From Symsagittifera roscoffensis (lineage: Eukaryota; Xenacoelomorpha; Acoela; Convolutidae), in contig NC_087067.1 of NCBI RefSeq assembly GCF_963678635.1, positions 21,326,596-21,390,595 of the forward strand: DNA of 64,000 bases. The letters run 5' to 3'. Shown here piece by piece: positions 22,801-32,384 of this stretch (the first letter of the stretch is position 1; every line of letters begins with the position of its first letter). Below the pieces are notes generated by a model. The model worked only from the letters and a program-made list of their open reading frames with translations, had not been told where the DNA came from and made no database searches. Position numbers and translations under genes: made by a program.

Positions 22801-24567
22801 ATTTTGGCTGATTCGAGGCTACTTCTACTTTTTCTTTTTGCACTTTATAGAGCTGCTTTTTGTCGTGTTCTCGCTAGTGTTTGCGAAGCTCTTCTTCGCC
22901 TCTGTCTTCTGATTGTACAATCCTGATAGATCTTGTGAATGCGGGGTTGTATGTGATGTTGAATTCAATGTTCTTGCTGTGGAAAAATGTTTTTGCTTAA
23001 ATATTTCCTGCTGTATAGCTTTGTGAATGCCAATGTTTGAATGTCAGATGTTAGTCTTAACTTTTCGTAAAGGTTTTAAAAGAGCAGCTTGTCAATGGTG
23101 GTTTGTATGCGAGTTATAAACATCGCCAAACTTTCATCAAAAATAATTATTTCACGAGCTAAAAGTGTCCCTCTATGTTTTTATTCGACCTAATAGCTTG
23201 CGACTAACCGTTAGCCTACATGCCTAAATTTTTATTGATCAGCTGTAAAAGTGCAGATTTAAAGTACTTGAGGGGCAAAATATTTCATTGTTAAAGGATT
23301 TTCGAAAGCTACATTTTTCTATCTGTTTTTGTTTAAGAGTAATGAACGTAGTGAAGACTCTTATATAGGTCTTGCTGATTTTTTTTCAGGAAAAAGTCTT
23401 AAAATATTGATGCAATTCGGTATAATGCACTTTTTGTGTTCAATTGAAATTCATCTGCTGAAAGTGACATTATAGCACTCTCCAAATACGAACGTGGAAA
23501 TGGCGCGAAAAAATGTGAAGGATTGCTAGTTTCCGAAGTAGAATTTATTTTTAAGATTTCCCAGCGGAATAAAAACTTTACCTATTGATCCAGTTTTGTC
23601 AAGTTGGGTTCATGTTATCAAAAAAGCGTCAATCATAAATTTTTCGAGAAAGTCAAAGAGCTTAAAGGGCATCTGTTTTTTTTGTGTGAAATTCGAAAGT
23701 TGAGATTTTTTCAAGAAAGGAAGTATTTTTGTTTTTATGTTTACTTGCGTTCATTACTCTTTTCCAATCTTCGATTGGCTAGGTTTTTATTCAATGGTCT
23801 CTCAGACTTTGATCTTGATGTTAACCTGTTCGTGTTGACAATTTGATCTCGTTCAGAATGTTAACATGATCGTGTTGACAATTTTTTGTTATTTAGGTGC
23901 TATGTTCTACCACAAGAAGTTTGCTATCGAGTTTTCATATTACTTCGATCACTTTTCGCAAACGAGGTTTTCAAATTTCGAAGACGAAGCAACTTCTGAG
24001 CTCAGCTCTTTCTCGTTCATAGAGGAGAGCAGAAATTGTGAAGACATTGCTTTCAATTTGTTCGTGGCCAACATGACCAAATTGCAACCGATGAAAGTAA
24101 ATTGTGAGTATTATATGGATAATTCGGATTTCAGTGTATTTTCAACAATGGTATAAAAAACGGAGTGTTTTTTTGTCTTGGCTGGGATACTGGATACAAC
24201 ATATAACCTGAAATTGAAATACCTAAGAAATGAAAAAAAAAATACTAAGCTCGAAAGCAAAATAATGAAATGAAATTCCGAATTTATTGTCGACGAGCAA
24301 TCAATGTCAAAATTTAGTTCCATAACGTCGCTTAGTCGAGTGTCGTAGTAGTCTAGGAAGAATTGTTTCGCTATTATAGTTTTTGTTTTAGGTGATGTGA
24401 AAGACTTTGAAGGAACTTGTTCGTCATCTTATTCTTACTCTGAAGAAAATGAAGGCAAAGAAATTCGATCAGAAAGAAAAGCGAATTGTGTAAACTACTT
24501 CTATCCTATCTTCAAGTCCATCATTGATCAGTCTGTGAACGTGCAATTTAAATGGACTGTTCTCTAA
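4889..24567 (+). CDS. Exostosin-family (EXT/EXTL) glycosyltransferase, complete eight-exon gene
   Basis: Exons: 4889-5337, 17503-17773, 17842-18250, 18677-18939, 19727-19881, 20698-20933, 23897-24103 and 24392-24567 (stop TAA). All introns are GT-AG and every phase matches, giving 721 residues, close to EXT2 (718) and EXT1 (746). Residues 16-35 form a type II signal anchor, so the protein sits in the Golgi membrane with a lumenal catalytic part. A CTFTNCF motif opens the exostosin GT47 domain (about 80-380). The GT64 domain (about 435-715) contains RFLP (516-519), the metal-binding DDD (532-534), TGA-FYHK and NCED (641-644). Known family role: polymerising or initiating heparan sulfate chains with UDP-GlcNAc/GlcA. 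Sequence is divergent: the VGFPGR-type stretch is VGFVGW here. Assignment to EXT2 or EXTL3 is not settled. The start is chosen for the signal anchor and the acceptor just upstream. Confidence 0.93.
5380..5635. mobile_element. 240-bp foldback MITE with 8-bp target-site duplication
   Basis: The element 5388-5627 has long inverted arms. A segment with AGACAACCGCG and CTCGTCAGTAAGCAGACAAA near 5411-5455 is the reverse complement of one near 5553-5612. It is bracketed by identical CTTAATAA octamers at 5380-5387 and 5628-5635. An 8-bp duplication points to a hAT-type or other 8-bp-TSD transposase acting in trans. It lies 43 bp inside intron 1 of the exostosin gene. Confidence 0.85.
5822..7424 (-). 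pseudogene. Gypsy integrase, broken
   Basis: The order on the minus strand is an HHCC zinc-binding part (H residues near 7170-7101, the two Cys near 7030), then the catalytic core with FDTKGP (about 6915), TDNGTEF (about 6745-6725) and NGLVEGMNR (about 6625), i.e. the DDE residues. A C-terminal region with a KPFCINHLKLF-type ending follows near 5900. Stops and frameshifts occur throughout. Confidence 0.85.
5847..5873. other. Perfect 10-bp hairpin
   Basis: ATCGTCTGTC at 5847-5856 pairs with GACAGACGAT at 5864-5873 around a 7-nt loop, near the 3' end of the antisense gypsy remnant. A further CTTGTGACAGACG follows. Role unknown. Confidence 0.5.
7568..8290 (-). pseudogene. Gypsy RNase H and tether, broken
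   Basis: RNase H begins inside the RT piece (AMYDAFNYGIASALL), crosses a frameshift near 8060-8080 and continues with LFTDHKPIIFL and the W-T-A-G-K-N-LALPDTLSR tail of the gypsy RNase H. The following residues are the linker to integrase. Confidence 0.8.
8044..9410 (-). pseudogene. Gypsy reverse transcriptase, broken
   Basis: The pre-RT segment (9410-9114) ends in a KPEAVFKKQR-type connector. The 8844-8044 piece carries the finger-palm motifs FNRLFYGISIGPAAF and the catalytic YLDD, then FLGHII and FLG-LNFLSKY, typical of Ty3/gypsy RT. The stretch between 9113 and 8845, including the first catalytic Asp region, is out of frame. Enzymatically dead. Confidence 0.88.
9814..10190 (-). pseudogene. 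Retroviral-type aspartic protease remnant
   Basis: The active-site triad reads DSGA (10173-10162, minus strand), followed by an open frame 10005-9814 whose IIGTPFITKY stretch resembles the ILG-type second motif of retropepsins. It lies between the Gag zinc knuckle and RT, as expected for Ty3/gypsy. A frameshift separates the active site from upstream sequence. Confidence 0.65.
10191..13718 (-). pseudogene. Gag-like region of the gypsy remnant
   Basis: Scattered minus-strand open pieces at 13718-13285, 13394-12990, 11893-11612, 11522-11325 and 10496-10191. The 11893-11612 piece has the look of a retrotransposon Gag capsid (acidic/basic helices, RRLPNETIKQLAVRM). A CCHC zinc knuckle with C-N-Y-C, G-H and C follows at about 11345-11303, interrupted by a stop codon. 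A Gln/Asn/Arg-rich low-complexity stretch follows. Non-functional. Confidence 0.7.
13719..15309. other. Probable leader/5' flank of the gypsy remnant
   Basis: No open frame of note. It contains a roughly 75-bp imperfect direct repeat (GATCCAAGG-TAGGCCTTGATGATC at about 14680 and again at about 14756). It may include the element's 5' LTR, but no partner copy at the other end was found. Confidence 0.35.
15310..15850 (+). repeat. Dispersed repeat, copy 1 (partner at 46.1 kb)
   Basis: About 540 bp resembling 46075-46640 in the same orientation. Shared stretches include GTCTGTTCGAGACT, CGTCACGCTAT-TTATTTTCG-CCGGATAGATT, and an identical CTAATACCAATCTTAATCTTAC run. It adjoins the gypsy remnant and could be LTR-derived, the 46-kb copy then being a solo LTR. 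That is inference only. Confidence 0.6.
15851..16986. other. Intronic AT-rich sequence
   Basis: Intron 1 of the exostosin gene. Short imperfect GTGTTTTCTGTAATCG repeats occur near 16410-16460. A 66-codon plus-strand frame near 16037 is Lys-rich low complexity and is not supported as a gene. Confidence 0.4.
16987..17156. mobile_element. 170-bp MITE (ends GTATGATAGTTGG)
   Basis: Terminal inverted repeats: GTATGATAGTTGGATCCCT at the left and its near-perfect inverse AGGGACCCAACTATCATAC at the right. No transposase. It lies in intron 1 of the exostosin gene. Target-site duplication not clear (possibly TTG on both sides). Confidence 0.7.
17215..17440 (+). repeat. Dispersed intronic repeat, copy 1 of 3
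   Basis: The stretch from GATTTCC-AGCGGAATAAAAA to the CTGTCTGTTGGCTTTGTTTTC end recurs, diverged, at about 23330-23850 and 25135-25410. It ends just before exon 2 of the exostosin gene. Confidence 0.55.
19255..19705. mobile_element. Diverged Tc1-like MITE copy next to exon 5
   Basis: Resembles the 27.7-kb and 31-kb MITEs: it has the GATCGA-CACTG-CAT-ATTA-ATCA-AGTGAGC left half, the CAAACAAAAATTAATTAATTTATAC centre and the GTTTTAAATTTCAAGTTTAA right arm. The outer ends are eroded. It stops about 20 bp before the 3' splice site of exostosin exon 5, so it supplies most of that intron. Confidence 0.65.
21758..21950 (+). mobile_element. tRNA-derived SINE, copy A
   Basis: tRNA-like head with a degraded A box (GTGGCTGAGGATATAG) and B box (GGTTGCAGATGCCAATCC), ending in AGCCGAG. 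The body contains ATAGCTGCTTTTTAGTCGTG and TTCGCCTCTGTG. The most diverged of the three copies. Confidence 0.72.
22418..22612 (+). mobile_element. tRNA-derived SINE, copy B
   Basis: Pol III A box GTGGCTGAGTGGATAG and B box CAAGTTCGAATCCTAC, then the same body as copies A and C (GAGCTGCTTTTTGGTCGTG, CTCGCAAGTGTTTGCGAAG, CTTCGCCTCTGTG). The T stem no longer pairs, so this is not a working tRNA gene. Confidence 0.78.
22721..22905 (+). mobile_element. tRNA-derived SINE, copy C
   Basis: A box GTGGCTGAGTGGATAG, an ATTCATAATCTC anticodon-arm-like segment (CAT in the loop position), B box AAGTTCGAATTCG, tail AGCCGA and the shared body ending CTTCGCCTCTGTC. The three copies together point to a tRNA with 3' end CGTAGCC as the founder. 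Confidence 0.76.
23330..23850 (+). repeat. Dispersed intronic repeat, copy 2 of 3
   Basis: Diverged relative of 17215-17440 and 25135-25410. It shares GAGTAATGAACGTAGTGAAGA, TTTTTTTTCAGGAAAAAGTCT and GATTTCCCAGCGGAATAAAAA. It ends close to the 3' splice site of exostosin exon 7. Confidence 0.55.
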
Positions 24568-24671
24568 AACAGAAAACTCAGAGTAATGGCCTTTTTTGTA
24601 CTATTAAAATTAGTTTTCATTTTGTTGAATTTTTAGTATTAATTAGTGAAACTTAATTATTAAACAAAATC

Positions 24672-24677
24672 AATAAA
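24672..24677 (+). terminator. Polyadenylation signal AATAAA
   Basis: AATAAA about 105 nt after the exostosin stop codon, in AT-rich sequence. A plausible 3' end of that transcript. Confidence 0.55.
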
Positions 24678-26108
24678 AATCGATTTCAAATCAAGTTTTG
24701 AAAAGGCGGTTTAGGAGCAAAATTTATTCGAAGAAGGCGACTTTTTAAAACAACAACTTTTTTCTTTTAGTAAAATAACCAAAACGTAACTTAGAGATTC
24801 ACAATTTTTTCGAACAAGTTGTTTGAATGCAGAAACTGAACTAGTTCCAGTTTTTTACTTGAAACCGTGCGTGAAAATTTGCAACCGGTTCGAGTAATGA
24901 AATAACATAATAAAATAAAGTTTCATAGCTCGAAAGGTTTGCTAAGGAAAACTCAATCTGTGAGAATAACTTAAATTTTGAAGTTTTTTTCGCTTGAAAA
25001 ATTGTCGTTAACAAACTAATTTTAAGCGGTTACCGATTAAAGTTTGTTGGTTGAATAGCTTGCTATGAAAATACTCAATATAAAAATTTTAAAATATTTA
25101 TGCGAGCCAGTCTAATTATTAAACTTACCAATTGTTAAGAGTAAAGAATGTGGTTAATACTCTTGTCCAGTGCTTTTTTTCAGGAAAAATCTAAAAAATT
25201 GTTTATGCTCAATTCTGATTCGAGGTTTGACTTGATTTCTTTTAATATTCACTTCATTTTCTTTGTTGAAAAAACGGCAAACTACACTGTTGTATACATA
25301 GTTCAACATAGTTCGTGAAATTCAAAGAGTCTTAAGGGCATATATTTGTTCAGATTTTTTTCCTTGCGTTCATTGCCCTTTCCAACTGTCAGTTGGTTAT
25401 GTTCATTGTTTCATCACCTGCAACGATGGCGTGAAAAACAAAATTAGCAAAGAGTTTAGAGCTATCAAAAGAACTGATAGACAAATCTCAAGATTTTGTT
25501 CATCGAAAAACTCGCTCGGGAAAAATTGATAATAACAGTGGCGAACTGATTTAAACAGATCAAGCTGCACCTTGTAAGCGCCAAATAGCACAAAAAAACA
25601 GCAGGAAAAAACTTCATGAATGTGCTATGAACAAACTGACGTCAACGGAAGTCGAAACCCACCATCTCCAGACACCATGTCTAAACAACTGTCCCGCCAA
25701 CGCTTATTTAGCCTATAATACTCCTAAGATTAACCATGCTTTTAATTTACCACGTAGCAAAGTTTCGCATCAAAAAGAGCATTTATTTATGTGAATTCAG
25801 GGAGGGAAATTCGGAGTAAAACTATACACCGCAAGCTCGCTAAAAAATATTTAAACGGTTCATCGCCTGAAAATAATTGCCAAGTAAAAACAACAGTCTA
25901 AAACGTTTCTTCTAGTTATAGCTTGCAAAATTGCTCGGAGAAAGCGTTTTTGCGTAGTAATGCAATGCAACCTATCACAACAAGCTTCCAAAGTTCCATC
26001 GCTTGAATAGTTTGGATAAGAAGCTCTCAACGGAATTTTGGAAGTCAAATTGCAAGCTCAATGTAAGTTTAGCTTTTTCAACAATTTTAGTTCAAATCAA
26101 TTGAATGG
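24678..26108. other. Intergenic AT-rich sequence
   Basis: Between the exostosin 3' end and the hAT-like MITE. Contains the third copy of the dispersed repeat (25135-25410). No gene supported. Confidence 0.45.
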
Positions 26109-26464
26109 CTTGCTAGCAGACATGGTAATGGGCCGCGCCGCCACTGGCACGGGCTAAACTCGGGCTGAAGCCTCAGTGTCTTTAATGGGCCGAAGTTTTT
26201 GACAGAGTAAACGGCGCACTACTTGATTTGTCTGCTACCAATGTACCGTGATTATATGCTATTTTGTGATAATGTTACTGTGATGATAAGATTCTGCTTT
26301 GATTATAAGTTTTCCCTCTGAACTATGTTTCAGCAGTGCATTACCCATCGGTCCGCAACGGGCCAAAAAAATCATCCCAATGGGCCAAGACTAGACAAAA
26401 AAGTTCGATCGCGGGCCGTGCATGGATCGCAAAATGTCGGTCCATTGCCATGTCTGATTGCTAG
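26109..26464. mobile_element. hAT-like MITE, 340 bp
   Basis: Inverted ends CAGACATGGTAATGGGCC (from 26117) and GGTCCATTGCCATGTCTG (to 26456), flanked by CTTGCTAG and ATTGCTAG (7 of 8 match). CAG ends with CATGGC-like TIRs and an 8-bp duplication are hAT hallmarks. The interior is rich in GGGCC motifs and has no transposase. Confidence 0.8.
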
Positions 26465-27269
26465 TAGATATAGGACATCAGTGATCGGAAGTTTAACTTG
26501 AGACCAGCTGACTGAAATTGAACCCTCCAAAACTAATGGGTCCTACAAACTTTAGGTTCCAAAACTTCATAATTCAAACGTTTTTTGCGACAACAACTTT
26601 GTTTTTGGTTTACTGGGAGCCAATCTAAGTCTATTTGACTTAGTTGCCACTCGGTACAAGATTTCAAATACTTTTTAAGGCCATTTATAATTATCACCAG
26701 GGACAAATTTATGCTTTGTAAATGTTTTATTTTTCGACTTCTTTCAGTTAATTTTTTTTCAAAAAGATCGAGTTGCGTCTGTATTTCTATTTGCTATCTT
26801 GCAAAAATTAGTTTTTATAGTTTTGCCAGTCAAACGGGCATTTTTTTTGAAAAATAAGATTCATCAGATCCGCTGCCAGAGGTAACGCTGTTGCGTTTTC
26901 TCCCTAAGATTTCAGGTTCGAGTATCGGTCGGCCATTCTTTATTTTTGGAAGGTATGAAGTTGAAATTATTTCTGAGAAAAAAATTTCCGATATTCTTTG
27001 TCTATTCATCTTAAACGACTCAATTTCCATAGCATGGACGTTTTTTAGTTTAAAAAATCTTCACTATAACTGAAAATTATCTATCGTCCCTTTACTTTCT
27101 CAATCTGCCAACTCAAATTCTGAATAAGTTTTAAAATTATTTATTCCTTAAAAAATTTTTGGCTGGTTTTTATTGGCTTTGTGAACTTATTTTTGTTTTT
27201 CTATTTACAAGTGATGATTCTTTTTTGCTAATATAATTCAGTTCGGCTCTGGTTCAAGTTTTAAAATTG

Positions 27270-29014
27270 AATAGGTCAAAAAAAATTCTTTGACAGCTGC
27301 TTTTCATAGCATTTGTTTATTTTCGGCTCAACAGGCGTCCACCCACATGTTGTCGGCTTAGTGTAGGCTCGGCAAACAGTAATTTTTAAAGCTGGTGAAT
27401 GCGTTTCTCGATATTTTTCTGAATTCTTTTTTCTATTTTTCCAAAAAAAATTGTTCTGAATTATGTTTTGCCTCTTTTTTTTTATTCGTTAGTTTGAAAC
27501 GCTGCGCTTGTGTTGCGCATCACAAATGATGCGAATTTATTTTTTGGTCACTGTGGTGAAAATCGTGTCGTTTAAAAAGGTCCAATTATTATGATTTAGA
27601 CGTTTGACTTGTAGTTTAGGTTTAATTTTAAATTAAATTCGCTACTCAGAGCCAAATTTTAACTAGTTAAGCTTTAAACTTAACAGTTAAAAAATTTTGA
27701 TGAAACACTTCACCCATACAGTGCTGATTTAATTTAACCGGACAAACCGCGTTAAACTTGAAATTTATAACCCGTTTTTCTCAAATTGGGTTGAATTTAG
27801 GTGAAAACTTATGAATACAAAACTTGCTCAAAACTTTAGCAGAATTAATACGGTGTAATTTGTTTTGCGAAACTCAGTCGATCACAGACATAATTAAATC
27901 AAAGTGAGCTCCTTACGTAGCGCAACAAACTTTTATGGAGGGTATTTTCTCCAAAATAACTGCAATTTGTTTAAAAATTGTTTGTAAATAAAAAGTTGGT
28001 ATTTTATATAGTAAAAATGACCTTTTTTGTCTATCAAACAAAAATAAATTAACTTATACAATATTTTGGAGATTATACCCTGCATAAAGTTTATTGGGCT
28101 ACGTAAGGGACTCACTTTGATATAATTATGTTTGTGATCGACTCGGTATTTTTGGCGTAATTTTTGATTAACTAAGAAAAGCCAAAATGACCCATTTTTG
28201 GGGTAAAATTTCGGGCCCGAAATTCGCAGAAAAAATTACACCATTATAATTCTGCTAAAATTTTAAGCAAATTTTGTATTCATAAGTTTTCACCTAAACT
28301 CAACCCAATTTGAAAAAAAACGGGTTTTAAATTTCAAGTTTAAGGCGTTTTGTCCGGTTAATTTAAATCAGCACTGTATAACGACAGCTCGAAAAAAATG
28401 TAAAAAATTTGATACTAAAAATTTAACGTGGTAGCCTTATCTTATCACAAACCTTGACACGCTATGAAACGTTTTCATACCAGCAACCAGAAATAATTTG
28501 GGTGTTTTCCATCAAACGCCACAACCATGAAAGTAAGGGCATCCCTCAGTTTTCAGAAAAGCTGCCCAATTATTGGATTGTCTAAGCAAAATTGATGAAA
28601 AAATGACACGATGTTAAATATTATTACGCCTAGTTAATTTTCAAGAGCTTATACCTACAGACTTGCTATTTTTATGCTTGCATATTAGTGACAACTGATT
28701 AATATGTTCGTGTGATAAGTTTCACAAGTTTAGCACTAGTGCAGAACTAGATCAACCATTGCCATTTCAGCATGAAACTTTAAACTACATTTCAAAAAAA
28801 TAGTTCACATTTATACTTTGCTTTTTCTGATTCCTATGATTCCTAACGCAATTTTTTTTGTAAAGTTTTTTTTTAAAAAGTCCTAAAAACGCTATTTCTG
28901 GCGTATTTTTTCAAAATTTTGCCTGCGGCGCTGAAATTTAGGCCAAAACGGGGTCTTTTTAAGCTTTAAGGGAATGCATACATTTTTTATTTCTGATAAG
29001 AACCAATATTTCAC
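27270..29014. repeat. Duplicated block A, copy A1
   Basis: Nearly identical to 30543-32273 (A2), with a short partial copy (a3) at 34331-34490. It carries the Tc1-like MITE. The start is marked by GGTCAAAAAAA and GACAGCTGCTTTT, the end by GGGGTCTTTTTA and TATTTCACT. Confidence 0.9.
27719..28376. mobile_element. Tc1/mariner-type MITE, copy 1 (658 bp)
   Basis: Long inverted arms begin CAGTGCTGATTTAA at 27719 and end TTAAATCAGCACTG at 28376, flanked by TA on both sides. TA duplication and a CAGTGCTG terminus match the Tc1/mariner pattern. The arms stay similar for over 150 bp. No transposase is encoded. Confidence 0.85.
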
Positions 29015-29043
29015 TGCAGCAGGCTGTATTCACACGTGCATGC

Positions 29044-29880
29044 TATGTTTGGAACGCCTTTAAGGTCGCGACTTTAAGGTCTTTTCTTAAGTCGCTTATC
29101 TTAAGTCTTTTCTTAAGTCGCGCCGTCGGTCTTATCTTAAGTCGCGCCGCTTAAGTCTTTTCTGAAGTCGCGCCGCTTAAGTCTTTTCTTAGGTCGCACC
29201 GCTGAAGTCGCGCCGCTAAATTCAGAAAACATCCTAGGAAAATACCAATATTCACTACCCGGGTCGAAGTCCGCGACTTAAGAAAAGACCGGCGCGACTC
29301 AAATTTGACAATTCCAGACCGGCGTGACTTTATATTGGCAATTCCAGACCGGCGCGACCGAAACTTGGCAATTGAAGACCGGCACGACTAAAAAAAAACC
29401 ATCGCGACCGGCGCGACGCAAAACACCGTCGAAACCGGCGCGACCTAAGGTAATGGCGCGACCAGCGCGACTGAAAATTTTCATTTTTAGACCGGCGTGA
29501 CTGAGAATAAACCGACCAAAAGTATTTTCTTAAGTCGCGCCGTCGGTCTTATCTTGAGTTGCGCCTTTAAGGTCTTTTCTTAAGTCGCGCCATCGGTCTT
29601 ATCTTAAGTCGCGCCGCTCAAGTCTTTTCTTAAGTCGCGCCTTTAAGGTCTTTTCTTAAGTCGCTTATCTTAAGTCTTTTCTTAAGTCGCGCCGTCGGTC
29701 TTATCTTAAGTCGCGCCGCTCAAGTCTTTTCTTAAGTCGCGCCGCCTAAGTCTTTTCTTAAGTCGCGCCGCTGAAGTCTTTTTTTAAGTCGCGCCGCTTA
29801 AGTCTTTTCTTAAGTCGCGCCGTCAGTCTTTTCTTAAGTCGCGCGGCCTAAGTCTTGCCCTAAATTGCGCCGTCAGTCTT
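29044..29880. repeat. GTCGCGCC minisatellite with inverted half
   Basis: Tandem TTAAGTCGCGCCG-TTAAGTCTTTTC units of about 20-26 bp at 29066-29220 and 29520-29880. The middle (29270-29515) carries the motif in the opposite orientation (GACCGGCGCGAC units). Open frames here are repeat artefacts. Confidence 0.88.
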
Positions 29881-30542
29881 TTCTTAGGTTCATACATTAG
29901 AGCATCCACTCAGCTTTTTACGGTATGTGCATGATAACACATTAATTATTTGATCTGATATTTTGGTTTATTTTAAAGGATCTTTTGATCGATTTTAGGC
30001 GCCGAGGTAATTATGATTTTCGAGGCAATAAACTTCAACTGCTACTAGAGCTACTAGAGTTCAACCTTAAATAGTAATATACATTGGATGTACTCACCAA
30101 TCTTCCCTATGTTATCTATAACAATCATAAAAAATGTTTCAAGTATAAGTCTGCAATCACCAAAGTAACTATTTTGAATAATCATCTCACACAAACCCAG
30201 TGTGGTAGATCGTCATTGAACAAATCATGCCTTTTTTAAGGCATTTTTGAGCGCAACAAGACCAAATTTTATTAAGGATTGCAGTGTAATGTCAAAGATA
30301 TATTTATTTTTACGATAATCAATTTTAAAACTAATGCAATGTTTAAATAGTTTCGAGTTAAATTATGATGAGATTGATACAATTGGAAAAAACTGAAACT
30401 ATGAGAAATTTAGTAGCTCAAAATTTCCCATTTTTTAGTCTCTAAAAAATTATAGAGAAAGTTGATAATTTCATATCGTGTCATATTGCAAAGCACTTCA
30501 AAAACCGTCAAAAAAATTGTGAGAGAAGTCTTAAAAGTGATC
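29219..30542. repeat. Duplicated block B, copy B1
   Basis: Starts AAATTCAGAAAACATCCTAGG. Matches 33071-34330 (B2) closely and, in its 3' part, 34513-34990 (B3). It contains part of the GTCGCGCC minisatellite. Confidence 0.88.
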
Positions 30543-32273
30543 AGGTCAAAAAAATGTATATGACAGCTGCTTTTTATGGCATTTGCTTACTTTCAGCGCA
30601 ACAAGCGTCCACCCACATGTTGTCGGCTTAGTGTAGGCTCGGCAAACAGTAATTTTTAAAGCTGATGAATGCGTTTCTCGATATTTTTCTGAATTCTTTT
30701 TTCTATTTTTTCAAAAAAAAATGTTCTGAATTATATTTTGCCTTTTTTTTTATTCGTTAGTTTGAAACGCTGCGCTTGTGTTGCGCATCACAAATGATGC
30801 GAAACTATTTTTTGGTCACTGTGGTGAAAATCGTGTTGTTTAAAAAGGTCCAATTATTATGATTTAGACGTTTGACTTGTAGTTTAGGTTTAATTTTAAA
30901 TTAAATTCGCTACTCAGAGCCAAATTTTAACTAGTTAAGCTTTAAACTTAACAGTTAAAAAATGTTGATGAAACACTTCACCCATACAGTGCTGATTTAA
31001 TTTAACCGAACAAAACGCGTTAAACTTGAAATTTATAACCCGTTTTTCTCAAATTGGGTTGAATTTAGGTGAAAACTTATGAATACAAAACTTTAGCAGA
31101 ATTAATACGGTGTAATTTGTTTTGCAAAACTCAGTCGATCACAGACATAATTAAATCAAAGTGAGCCCCTTACGTAGCCCAACAATATTTTATTGAGGGT
31201 ATTTTCTCCAAAATAACTGCAATTTGTTTAAAAATTGTTTTTAAATAAAAAGTTGGTATTTTATATAGTGAAAATGACCTTTTTTGTCTATCAAACAAAA
31301 ATAAATTAACTTATACAATATTTTTGAGATTATACCCTGCATAAAGTTTATTGGGCTACGTAAGGGACTCACTTTGATATAATTATGTTTGTGATCGACT
31401 CGGTATTTTCGGCGTAATTTTTGAATAACTAAGAAAAGCCAAAATGACCCATTTTTGGGGTAAAATTTCGGGCCCGAAATTCGCAGAACAAATTACACCA
31501 TTATAATTCTGCTAAAATTTTAAGCAAATTTTGTATTCATAAGTTTTCACCTAAACTCAACCCAATTTGAAAAAAAAAACGGGTTTTAAATTTCAAGTTT
31601 AAGGCGTTTTGTCCGGTTAATTTAAATCAGCACTGTATAACGACAGCTCGAAAAAAATGTAAAAAATTTGATACTAAAAATTTAACGTGGTAGCCTTATC
31701 TTATCACAAACCTTGACATGCTATGAAACGTTTTCATACCAGCAACCAGAAATAATTTGGGTGTTTTCCAACAAACGCCACAACCATGAAAGTAAGGGCA
31801 TCCCTCAGTTTTCAGAAAAGCTGCCCAATTATTGGATTGTTTAAGCAAAATTGATGAAAAAATGACACGCTGTTAAATATCATTACGCCTAGTTAATTTT
31901 CAAGAGCTTATACCTACAGACCTGCTATTTTTTATGCTTGCATATTAGTGACAACTGATTAATATGTTCGTGTGATAAGTTTCACAAGTTTGGCACTAGT
32001 GCAGAACTAGATCAACCATTGCCATTTCAGCATGAAACTTTAAACTACATTTCAAAAAAATAATTCACATTTATACTTTGCTTTTTCTGATTCCTATGAT
32101 TCCTAACGCAATTTTTTTTGTAAAGTTTTTTAAAAAAAGTCCTAAAAACGCTAATTCTGGCGTATTTTTTCAAAATTTTGCCTGCGGCGCAGAAATTTAG
32201 GCCAAAACGGGGTCTTTTTAGGCTTTAAGGGAATGCATCAACTTTTTATTTCTGATAGAAACAAATATTTCAC
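30543..32273. repeat. Duplicated block A, copy A2
   Basis: Near-identical to A1. It ends about 110 bp from the stop codon of the GalNAc-transferase-like gene, so the gene's 3' UTR abuts the repeat. Confidence 0.9.
30987..31635. mobile_element. Tc1/mariner-type MITE, copy 2 (649 bp)
   Basis: Same element as at 27719-28376, co-duplicated with block A. Ends CAGTGCTG and CAGCACTG, TA flanks. A short internal deletion removes an AAACTTGCTC-type segment in the left arm. Confidence 0.85.
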
Positions 32274-32275
32274 TT

Positions 32276-32281
32276 TTTATT
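32276..32281 (-). terminator. Polyadenylation signal AATAAA (minus strand)
   Basis: AATAAA on the minus strand about 104 nt downstream of the GalNAc-transferase-like stop codon, at the edge of repeat A2. Confidence 0.45.
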
Positions 32282-32384
32282 TGACAGAAATAGCAACTGA
32301 ATGGAATAAAAACACCTCTTGGCTCAGAACTGAACAATCATAAAAACAAATAGAACTTATATACTTATATACTTGGATAAACTA

